A stretch of DNA of 64,000 bases from Serpula lacrymans var. lacrymans S7.9 (Eukaryota > Basidiomycota > Agaricomycetes > Boletales > Serpulaceae), in assembly GCF_000218685.1 (NCBI RefSeq), contig NW_006763297.1:1330249-1394248 (forward strand), written 5' to 3'. Below the pieces are notes generated by a model that was given only the letters and a program-made list of their open reading frames with translations, did no database searches and was not told the origin of the DNA. Of this stretch, positions 37,700 to 47,543 are shown piece after piece. Numbering within the stretch: the stretch's first letter is position 1; each line of letters starts with the position of its first letter. A program made the translations under genes and the position numbers.

Positions 37700-39771
37700 C
37701 TAATTCACGTGCAGTCCTGCCAGTGGTCCTTTGTAGGGTTTCACACGGCTAATATTGACTGTAGGTACTACCTTCATTTGTTTTGGGAGTTCCAGCTTCA
37801 CTGTGTTGGGTTTGACTTCCTTAATCCGGTAAGGGCCAATCCACTTTTTGGTCAGTTTTCTGGACTGCCAATCTTTCAATTTTAAGTGGTCAGTATCTAA
37901 GCAGACCAGGTCACCAACCTTGTAGTCAGCGGCCTTAGAGCATCTACACTCTGCCCTGTCTTTCATCTGCTCTGCAGTTTTGAATAACGCCTTGCGCGTT
38001 TTGTCTAAGACAGACTTCATGTCTTTGACTATGTTCCCAGCAGCCTTGTTCTTGCTTTTACAAGGTTCTACACCCATTCTGGGGAGGTACAATCTTGTAA
38101 CCTCAAATGTTGCCTTTCCTGTAGCCGACAACTGTTTAATATTATTAGAGAACTGGGCTATCTTTAGCCACTTGGCCCAATCTGTCTGCCTATCATTGAT
38201 AAATATACAAAGGTATTGCTTTAATTCCTGATTGAGCCTCTCTGTTTGTTCATCAGTCTGTGAATGGAACACCGTTGATAATTTAGGTTTGATGCCCAGC
38301 ATCCAGTATAACTCTTTCATAAATTTGCTAGCAAACTGTGGTCCTCTATTGGAGATAACCGTTTCTGGCAATCCATGGATAGACCATATGAAATCTTTAA
38401 ATAGATTTGCCGTACCAGCGGCGGTAATAGTTTTGTTGGTGGGAATAAATACCACTTCTTTGGAGAAGCAATCCACTACCACCATTACTGAATCATACCC
38501 ATTTGATTTGGGCAGATCCATAGTAAAGTCAACCAATATATCCTGCCAGGAACCAGCCGGTATCGGATTTGGCATAAGTTTACCGGCTGGCGGTTGATGA
38601 GAGTCCTTTGCCATGGCACATCTCAGACAGGATTTTATGTATTCCTGTACGTCTTTGACCATGCCAGGCCACATGTAGTTTCTGGAGATCAACTCCATTG
38701 TTTGTTGCCACCCAGGGTGCCCAGCCACTGGAGTGTTGTGATGTCTGTCTATTGCCTTGATCCTTGTGGACTCCGCCACATAAATGTTGTCTTTAAAACA
38801 GAAGGGCCCATCTTCCCATAAATAATTTTCATTGCTGTTAAGGCGCGCCTTCTCTTCTGAGGAGATGTATTTCTTGAAGGTTTCCAGGAGATCAGAATCC
38901 TGCCCAATTTGAACATTGGCAACCCTGGATTGGTCTATCAGGGTGACATCCTTGTTGTCATCTTCAATGCCATTGGCATGATCCTCTCTTCTGGATAAAG
39001 TGTCCGCTTTCCCCATCAAAGTTCCAGGCTTATGAATTAATTTATAATTAAACCTAGACAAGTACACCACATAGCGGGCCTGTCTCTGGTTCAAGTCTTG
39101 AGCCATCATAAAATACTCCAGATTCTTATAATTGGTCCAAATTTCAAATTGGTGCCTAGCACCTTCTAAGTAGTGCTGCCAGTGCTTTAAAGCTCTGATG
39201 ATGGCCAGCATCTCCTTATTGTAAATTTGATAGTTGCGCTCTGTAGGCAACAAACTATGCACTAAATAGGCACAGGGCCTCCAAAGATCGTCAGGGCATT
39301 TAATTGACAAAACAGCCCCAGTAGCAAAATCAGAAGAGTCAGTTTCTAGCCGGAACTCTTTGTCTAATTCTGGAAATGCTAATATGGGCGCTATTGTGAA
39401 TGCCTGTTTAAGCTTATCAAAAACTTCTTGTTCTTTGGCACCCCAATGCCAGACAATGTCCTTTTTGGTGAGATCGTTCAATGGTCTCGTTATCTTTGCC
39501 AAGTTTTCAATAAACCTTTGGTAGAAATTGCCTAAGCCAAGAAAAGCCCTAACTTCTTTAACGTGAGTAGGTTCAGGCCAATCCAAAATGGCTTGAACTT
39601 TCTCAGGATCCATCCTGATTCCGTTCTGGCCAATTAGCATACCAAGGAAGTCTACTTCCTTCACTTTAAAGTTACATTTTTTGGGTTTGACAAATAGGTC
39701 CTGTTCCTGTAAGCGTCGAAGGACTTTTTGCATGATCCTGTTATGCTCAGCCTCATTGTCCGACTTTGTAA
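37700..39771 (-). pseudogene. pol: Gypsy A copy 2 pol: RT tail, RNase H and integrase (5' truncated)
   Basis: 691 open codons on the minus strand. They begin inside RT just after the catalytic YIDD (FTKSDNEAEHNR), then KVQAILDWPEPTHVKEVRAF, RNase H (LETDSSDFATGAVLS; NKEMLAIIRALKHW; IWTNYKNLEYF), integrase zinc finger (HHNTPVAGHPGWQQ; CLRCAMAK), and core (VDFTMDLPKSNGYDSVMVVV; VISNRGPQFASKF; QTDEQTERLNQELKQYL). Two catalytic sites are altered: RNase H has TNY where the family has TDH, and integrase has ISNRG where the family has ISDRG. With the RT half also gone it cannot act alone. The cut falls exactly at a MITE end. Confidence 0.92.
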
Positions 39772-39951
39772 ACATCAGGAAAAACCTAGCTGCCTTTTAT
39801 AGCTATTATAGCCACCATAGTGTTATATAGGGAAAATAGTAGCTATAGTACACCTAGACAAATCCCTATTATATAGCGCTATATAGCAGTACTATTTTGA
39901 GACATTTGCTATACCAGTTATGATAGCATCTCTGTAATACATGTACTATAC
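39772..39951. mobile_element. Partial MITE-like element, left end
   Basis: It starts ACATCAGGAAAAACC directly at the truncated RT and goes on in CTATAG-rich sequence. No right terminus was found before the direct duplication begins. Together with 36840-37189 it brackets the Gypsy fragment. Confidence 0.5.
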
Positions 39952-40678
39952 CTCTACTATAACTGCTACCATAGAACATAAAAGCTATCACTACCATAAA
40001 ATATTATTCCGGTGCATTTATATTGTTTTTACTTGTATTATAATCAGACATTATATTCAGTAAAATCAACATATATTTCTAATACGGTTACATAACACAT
40101 GCAATGATAAACTATCCTAACAAAGTTGAAACCATACCTTTAAATCAGATACTGTAAGTTATTCATACTATGTATAATGCACTCAGTAATGTTGTATAAA
40201 TGCTACCATGAAATCACTCACCACAATTTCATGAATGGCTTGTGAGCTTTGCTTGATAACTCATCAAGTGTGTGCAAGATAATAACCAATAAGTGACTAC
40301 CACCGAGTATTAGATGGGTGAACTTACCTCTGCCTATTCACCAACGACTCAGAAAAAATAAAAGTGGTTATACATATACCAATAAATCACTGTAATGACC
40401 AAAGATATAAGTGGGGATAGCTAGGACTGATTAGTCCCATATATGGAATTCTGGACACAAACTACACCTGAAGGTATACTTGTGGTGTGGTGGTTGAATA
40501 TGGTGGGGGCATTTATAGCGCTTATGCCAATGTAGATGGTGGCTGAGAATAAACAGAGTTTGTATTAGTGTCACATAAGATAATTGTAAAAAAGAAAACA
40601 TACATTAAGCTAAGATACTCATTGAGTGTTTTATTAGCTTGGCTTTGTTGCAAAAGATAGAGAAAATCCAAGTGAAGC
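39952..40678. repeat. Direct duplication, copy 2
   Basis: Same sequence as 35605-36266, with about 70 additional bp near 40463-40530 that copy 1 has lost or never had. Confidence 0.85.
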
Positions 40679-42037
40679 ATTGTCATGCGCCAAAGTTGGT
40701 TGGTAGCATGGACAGGTGTCAATAACAAAGCAAATATTCAAAAAGACTCGCCTTTGCGCCACACAGGCACAGTGCCACGTGGAGTAGTAATTAATATTGC
40801 CTTTTTCAAACTTATGGCTGATCAGCACCACCTCTATTAGGCAACCCAGTCATGCTCACCTTTGGTTTTCCATTTGGTACTTTCTGCATTTTGGCATTTT
40901 GGCAAATTTTCGCATCACCACTGGCTACACATTGCATTGCGCCCTTGCTTTTGTTGTTTCCTTCACTTCCCTTCATTTGCCTAGCCCCACCATGGGCCCC
41001 TTACTCTCTTTTTTATTCTCACCTGACAGTTGTTTCTGGATCCCCATTTTAGTTCACCTCCTCGTCACCTCCACCCTCCTCCTCCTCCTCCTCATCTTCT
41101 TTGCTCCCTGACCATATCTGATGTCACCACTCTCTATCTGCTTCCATCGCCAATCCGTTGACCACCACGTGCCACTGCTGATATCAGCAAAGCCCCGGCG
41201 GCCGGTCCAAGTTGGGCAAGAGGTCCATCTTCATGACATCAATCTGCCATCATATACTATCAAAACATTGGTCGCTCGTCTCGCCTGGTTGGAGCGTGGG
41301 TGGGTAGTTTTTGAGCTGGAGAAGGTTCATCCCCTTGCATCGCCCATGTTTATTGCTGTCCCATTCACTTGGGTACAATTATCTTTTGTCCATTGTCTTT
41401 GCTACAGCTACACCTACCACACGCTGCCTGGGACTCACTTGTTCCAAATTGGAACTACTCCTCTCCCTCCCTTGTTTGACCAGGTGGTCCAACACAACCA
41501 GTCCATTGGTAAGGCCATGGAACTGTTGGATTTGGACTAGGTGGTGGACCTGTGGCTCCAGTTTCTTTTTTTTTTCAGCAGAACATTCATTTACAGTGCA
41601 ATTATTTTTGATTTTTGAATCATTTTTATGGACACATATTTTTTTAGAATGCCTGACTGACAATAAAGGAACTGTGTTGATACTGGTAGTGTTTTGCCTT
41701 GCCCTTTGTTTACTGCGTCTTCCCATGACATCAAGATTTTCCTGCTCTCTTTTTGCTATTGGACTTTACTTTATGGCTGTACAAACCTGTGACATTACTC
41801 ACAGCATTTATTGTTCTATCCCTTTCTTTTCCTTTTTTTGACAATCTTATCCTGTACTACCTATGCAGGATTTGTCAGTGTACATTCCTTCCTTCATGTT
41901 CTTTCTCATTCTTTTTGCACAGCTATACTGTGCATAGCCTACTTTTCTTTCACTATATAAACCCCTGTATTTTACCTTGTAAAACAACAAAGAACTCCAA
42001 TCCAGACTTCTTCTCTAATCTCAAGCTCACTACTCTG

Positions 42038-42263
42038 TTAGAATATACTCTGACATACCAATACTCCATAGGATAATACCTCTGATTTGTAAGCCAGCCC
42101 AGTATGCAGCAGCTATTCTGTGTAAGACGTCCGTGGTTGCATGTCATGTATAAGATCCTACATTGTATAACCTTGGCCATATAGCTCAATTGGTAGAGCA
42201 GCTGGCATGTATCCAGAAGGTTCCAGGTTCAATCCCTGGTCTGGTCAATATCCAATTTTATCA
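42038..42263 (+). mobile_element. Small insertion with a tRNA-like 3' part and 7-bp target duplication
   Basis: The empty site in duplication copy 1 shows this is an insertion. TACTCTG flanks it on both sides (42031-42037 and 42264-42270). A tRNA-like sequence occupies its last third. Size and duplication suggest a short retroposon; unlike a classical SINE the tRNA part is not at the 5' end in this orientation. A further TACTCTG at 42046-42052 leaves the left boundary slightly uncertain. Confidence 0.6.
42175..42247 (+). tRNA. tRNA-like sequence, Thr(TGT)-like, probably inactive
   Basis: 73 nt that fold in the full tRNA layout: acceptor GGCCATA with TCTGGTC, U8 A9, D arm GCTC-loop-GAGC, anticodon arm GCTGG-CATGTAT-CCAGA, five-base variable loop, T arm CCAGG-TTCAATC-CCTGG. 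A-box and B-box promoter motifs are present. Position 33 is A, not the near-universal U, and acceptor and anticodon stems each have a mismatch, so it is more likely a tRNA-derived repeat than a working tRNA gene. Confidence 0.6.
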
Positions 42264-42728
42264 TACTCTGCTACTTGTGATCCAGTGTGGTCACAACACT
42301 TCCCACTGCTACCACTATTAATTGCTGTCATTGTCACGCATCACTTTTAAAGGTCATTGTCATCCCTTTCAATTAGAGTCCTTCTGAGCACTACAGTTTG
42401 TGTGTCAGGAGCCTGCTATCACTGGGAACCTCGTCATCTTGTTGTTCTCAAACCTACCTTGTGCTACAATTAGCAAGGTAGTGCTCATCTATACTCATCA
42501 TAAAGCCCCTATCCTCTTTAAATTCAACTATCCCTCCTCCTCAAAACCCAGACCCATATATCTCTGGATTTTACTTTGAAGGATCTTCATACATACCACC
42601 CCACAAACAACCAGGGCACCCACTGTTCTAGGAGGCAAAGCCCATACACAAGTTCCATGGAATCTGGGAGGATTGTTTGTTAGTTTGTTTTTGTGTGTGG
42701 TTTTCTAACAACAGTTCTCATCATCAAC

Positions 42729-42987
42729 AGCAGTTGTACCAAGAGAAATGCAGAGCTTCAAATGTGAAGCCTTCACCTTCAACAGCTGAGTCTACATAAT
42801 GTAAAGATGTGGTGGACCTAGGCAGGACTGGAAGTTAGGCAGGAGAGTGGTGCGAATTGATTCTGGCATAGAGCTGTTTAAAAATAACCTGAGCAAAGCA
42901 TCGCTGTTTTTCAACAGAAGAGGGATGGAGGGAACTATTGAGGATGATATATACAAGTATGCTGAGGGATCTGTACAAACACCCCCA
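42729..42987. other. Intergenic; no gene recognised
   Basis: Short gap between the duplication and the next gene remnant. Confidence 0.4.
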
Positions 42988-44930
42988 TCATAATGTTTCT
43001 GTATCTAAGAACAAGTATTTAGCATTGATATTGCATACACTACATACATGATAATGACATACCTTGGCCATCAGGTCCTCCACATCTGTGACCTTGATGG
43101 CTTGACTTGCCCTTTCTCTTTCTGATTCGGTCCACTTGTAGTTATTGCCAGGATCCTGCGGTGCAGAGTATTGGCGATTGCCTTTAGCCATATTCTGGAA
43201 TGTCATGCTAACCAGATACATTTTAGGGAGGATAACTGGTGGTAATGATGGTGATGGTGGTTGAGAACAAGGCAGGATGTTGTCAAGATCGGATAAGGGA
43301 GTCAGGAAGCGTACTGAAGATGTTGTACCTACACCTAAGATAGCCTGACCATGACAATGTATGGGTACATGAGCTATGTCTATAGTGTGCATACAGACTC
43401 CCCAACAATCTAGATGACAATCCAAGGGTTGGAAAGTACTACAAAAAACCAAAAAAAATCAGAAACTGTTAGGATGAAATGATTGTGACATACTTGAATC
43501 GGATAGCCTTAAAAATTTGATCAGAAGCCCCAAGATTTGTGCAATCAATATTGGCAGGAAGGCCATAATAACTGAGCATGCCAGGTGCGAACATGCAGTT
43601 CATGTTCAGTGGCAGGTTTTGGCGTAAGCTAGAAGTAGTTGGGATGATTCTACTAATCACCAGCTGTCCACTAATAGTAGCTGCATAACATTGTTTAGTT
43701 AGCATACACGCAGTAAGAAGTAGTACACTTACATTCAACTGGCCACCTAAAGACATTGGCTATCTCCCATGGCGTTGTTTCATCCATTTCACCAAGTTGA
43801 ACCCGTAAGTTCAAGCCTGCAACCAAAACAAGGGCATAGATAGATCCTACATAGATCTGTAAGTATGGTTTAATGCAGACAAAGGTAATCTTACCACCGG
43901 CTGCTATGGCTGCAAACTTGCAGCCCATAGCATGCCATTGCTCAAACCGTTTCTTAGACGGCTTAGGCTGAGGGAGATCCCTCCAAAGGTTTGCCAGGGA
44001 GATACCTTGCTGAGAGCAAAGACTAGCATACAAACATAAACATCAGAAAGAAATGATAATTATCCATAACAATTTTCACTCACCTTTGGGACTTGGCAAC
44101 AAGCTGGATGTAGCTGATCATCAGCAAAAAGTTGACACTTATGTCTTTACTGGTCATGCACCAACAGTGCGCCACAACAGAAGCCAAAGACTTGTCCAGG
44201 TAGTCATTGGTGGACTTAACAGAGGTCAACAGGGAGTTGACAGAGTGTGCCCACTCTCCTGAGTTGAACATTGAGGAGTCTTTATGTGCGACCGCAAGCC
44301 GTGCTATGAAAGCGTTGACGGCCAAGTTGATCCTAATAGCAGGGTCATTGACTGCTTGCCACAGAGATTGCTGGACAGCAACTCCAGCCCTTGGACAAGG
44401 CCGTCAACGTGCAGGAGCTGGAGCAAAGGCAGGAGCAGGTTGTCGACATGCAGAAGATGGAGATCAACAAGATCGACGTGCAAGAGTAGGAGTAGGAGCT
44501 GCAGCAGCATACGGGTGTTGACGTGGTTGGCATCTTTGTGAGCGTATCACCGCCAGAGATTGTTGCAGAGATTGATTGGTCTGCAATTTGGACTCATCAG
44601 CTTGAGTTTGCTGTGGAGAAAAAATAGCCAGTAATATTGGCATTAGGAGGGGAGAGACAACATACCTCTTCACCAAAGTGGGCTGGGGATGATGTTGTTA
44701 GGTCTTGATGCATGGTGACAGAAGGTGGGCTGTCAGAGAGTGACGATGGAACCATTGAGGATAGAGCCACTTTGTCTAGCAGTGCAGAGAGGTCAGCAGG
44801 AGTGAGCGTGCTTAGGATACCCACCAGTTGGGCGTAAAAATCCATCAGCTCTGTTGGCAGTGGTTGCTGACCCAGTATCCGAGTGAGGATCTTGACCTGT
44901 AGTGCCGAAATAGTAAATCTGTACATCTTC
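42988..44930 (-). pseudogene. Uncharacterised multi-exon gene (minus strand)
   Basis: Not recognised. Exons read 5' to 3' on the minus strand: VKILTRILGQQPLPTELM...; ADESKLQTNQSLQQSLAVI (coil-like) running through an alanine/proline-rich linker with a TGA at about 44464 to NDPAIRINLAVNAFIARL and DISVNFLLMISYIQLVAK; GISLANLWRDLPQPKPSKKR; LNLRVQLGEMDETTPWEIAN; LPLNMNCMFAPGMLSYYGLP; and a last exon with WTESERERASQAIKVTDVED, stop at 42988-42990. Introns have GTAAG-type donors. The single in-frame TGA could be a C-to-T change. The start may lie further up near 45517, beyond the hairpin cluster. Confidence 0.45.
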
Positions 44931-45007
44931 AGTATACTACAAAGACTGTGGGAAAATGTATGGCAGCCTGACCTTGGTTACACAGCAATATGATAAGGTG
45001 TTGCAAT

Positions 45008-45338
45008 GCTGATAACGTGAAATCAGCAATCTGCTGGACCGTGCAAGAATGGACGGTCAGACTGTCCATTCTCGCACGGTCCAGTATTGTTGTTCCAGCA
45101 AAGATAAGATTAGATCACCCAATGAGCCATGAGAGAATAGACAGTCTGACGGTCCATTCTCGCATGGCTCATTGGGTATTGCAATCATATGCAGCGAGTG
45201 CTGATACTAAGGTGGAATGAACAGAGACTTACTATTTTTCTCATAGTGATTATTGGCTTTTTGCAATAGCAACCTGTTGATTCCATGCAGTGTGAGAAAA
45301 GAGATCAGCTGTTGTCCCCTTTCTCACACTGCATGGAA
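45008..45338. repeat. Cluster of four inverted repeats (hairpins)
   Basis: H0 45008-45029: TGCTGAT / ATCAGCA. H1 45034-45084: CTGGACCGTGC, AGAATGGAC, nine-base centre, GTCCATTCT, GCACGGTCCAG. H2 45118-45176: CCCAATGAGCCATG / CATGGCTCATTGGG with a partly paired centre. H3 45281-45338: TTCCATGCAGTGTGAGAAA / TTTCTCACACTGCATGGAA, perfect 19-bp arms with a 20-nt loop. The arms differ between hairpins, but the centres of H1 and H2 share GTCCATTCTCGCA. They lie between two divergent gene remnants. Confidence 0.85.
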
Positions 45339-45552
45339 CAATGGGACTGCACACGTCCAACTGTGGATGTGGGCGGCTCTCCGCTTATCATCTTTTGAAT
45401 CATTCTCTTCCTTGCCCGCCCGCTTACACCTACATATTGGTGCAAATATTTAGATATGAAGTGAGTTTCCTGGGTTTTTTTAAAACTACTTACTTGGTTG
45501 GCTGAGTACTGAGACATATTTCAGCAGAATATCCCATTCTCAGTCTGCAAAA

Positions 45553-47244
45553 ATGCCCCTGTCCCCCATGTACACAGTATCCTCCACTTCCACTGGAAAT
45601 GGTGCTACCTACTGGTATACCCCCCCCTATTACTCGGTCAAAGGCCTCTCCTGGACCACAAGGTAAGTCAGTTATTTAAATTAAAAAAATTACCTGATGG
45701 CAATGCACAGCTACTCAACAACGATCTTTTGCCACTCCCCCGAGTAATCTATCAACATCCACTCTTTCAACATCCACCCATACTGCACCAATCACTACAT
45801 CTGAGGATCAAGTCCAGCCCATCATTGAGCAAATTTTTAGGCACTTGAAGTATAATTCTCAGGACGTATATGTCCATGTGAGAAATCATTGTTTAGCTAC
45901 ATTCCTGATCTGATTTTTCCCCTTAGCAATTCTATATTAAACCATCAAGTTTCCCTGAGTTTGTGGACAAGCTCAGAAAAAGTGACTACAGCACTCTAAA
46001 ATATGCTTTTTCATGAGTGAATATACTGTACTTATGTCCTTACTTCCAGATATACATATGACCATGTGAAAGGCATCTTGCAACTGAGCATGCCTACTCC
46101 TGTACATGAAGTTTTCATCAAGCGCCCCAGTGAACTTTTACAGGGGGAACTGTCAGGCCTTATCAGACGGTCAGATGGGAAGTTCAAGTTGAGTTCTAAT
46201 ACATCCAAGTTCCTCCGGCGAGGTCAAATCACCACTGTACCCGACTTAGCCCTCAAGTTCCAAAGCCTCAACCCTAGCACTGAGTGGCAGGACTTGTTCA
46301 CTGTCAAGGTCTTCCACTCCCAATCACTTGGGGACGTCACCCAGAAGGTGAAAAAGTACTGGGAGGAGCTCCCCCACCTTGTTGGCATTCTAGTGGTCAA
46401 ATTCTATGAGTCCCACAAATACGCAAAGCCCCAATATGGGTACGCTGAACCCGTCAACATGCAGTATTTGTGCAACTTACAAAAGGACGACAATATCAAA
46501 TATGGCCCTTTGAGGACAGCTGACAGCGTAACATGGGCGGGTAGATTTGTGGTGGATATGTACCTGTATGAAAGGGACCCAAAGGTTGTAGGGGGGGAGG
46601 GCTATACACGGGATCTTCCTACGCCTGTAGTACTGGTGCGTCCCCTCTTGATCACAGCCTTCTTTGACTAATATAATATATGTACAGAGGGTGGTACCTG
46701 ATATAGATGTGGGCCAACTCTATCCCACTCAAGCCCAGAAAGACAATTCAACGAAGTTTTCAATTGTGTTATTACCAGGTCAATTTTGGAGATGGAGAAG
46801 ATTATGAGGAGTGCGCCCCAGACTGTTGCTAACCTAGAAGCTGAAAGTGCAGCTGCTCAGATAGCAGCGCTAGAGGTTGCTACCCAGGATTTGATAGCAA
46901 ATTGCACTGGTCGTCCTCTTCAGAGTGGTACCCATTTGCGCATGCCCACCACTATTCTACCTACTCCCCATTTTCACCCCCAAGTATTGCCTAAAGAGAT
47001 ATCTCCCATCAATCTCTCAGACTTCAATATCCAGCTGGATTTTGACGATTTCCTTCAGGCTTTTCAAGGATCTGTAGCTGATCTGGCACATAGACATTTT
47101 CAGGATCATTATAATGCCCCCCAAAGTCGTGCTAAGGCAGCTAGGAGAAGGAATCCTTTTCACTCTGAAGAAGAAGTGGGTCAGCTTGTTCGACAGAAAT
47201 TGGGTGTAGGTAGCTCCAGCAACAATGTCACAAGGAGGAAGTGA
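45553..47244 (+). pseudogene. Uncharacterised multi-exon gene upstream of the Plavaka transposase
   Basis: Not recognised. Possible first exon MPLSPMYTVSSTSTG at 45553, then QFYIKPSSFPEFVDKLRKSD (about 45930), the largest exon 46066-46635 (HEVFIKRPSELLQGELSGL; SSNTSKFLRRGQITTVPD; WEELPHLVGILVVKFYESHK), then VVPDIDVGQLYPTQAQ and a last exon with APQTVANLEAESAAAQIAAL (coiled coil) and NLSDFNIQLDFDDFLQAFQ, ending at 47242-47244. A TAA after CHSPE near 45745 and a TGA at the end of the short exon near 46015 disturb the frame. It may be a transposon accessory gene or a captured gene. Confidence 0.45.
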
Positions 47245-47543
47245 AAAATGGACACGGACAACATTATATGTATTACTTCTCTTGTTCTTGTACTCTGCGC
47301 TTGTAAACAATATTGTACTTAGACATATACAACTTCTATTTGTATTAGAACAAGCAAATTCTATGTTTTACCACTACGTATTTCCAATTTGGGATATTGC
47401 CGGTGCAGATTGAGGTGTTGCGTCTTGACAGCATATTTACAAACGGGTCCTAGATAATCAAAGGTATCAATTTCATATTAACTGGTGTTATTATTTCATA
47501 AACTGACTGGATGTGTATGGTGTAGTATAGGTTCAAGGAGAAA

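Larger units (their letters stand above)
40902..42728 (+). repeat. Inverted duplication, copy 2
   Basis: Matches the reverse complement of 29829-31424. It contains a 226-bp insertion (42038-42263) absent from copy 1. The open frame of copy 1 is partly kept at 41121-41540 (ARLAWLERGWVVFELEKVHP) but broken upstream near 41109. Confidence 0.85.

Noticed and set aside
42175..42247. A functional tRNA-Thr gene
   Set aside because: A at position 33 and stem mismatches, plus its place inside a small insertion with target duplication, favour a tRNA-derived repeat.
44304..44533. Leucine- and serine-rich minus frames
   Set aside because: Other-frame readings of a simple trinucleotide-like, alanine/proline-coding segment of the minus-strand gene remnant.
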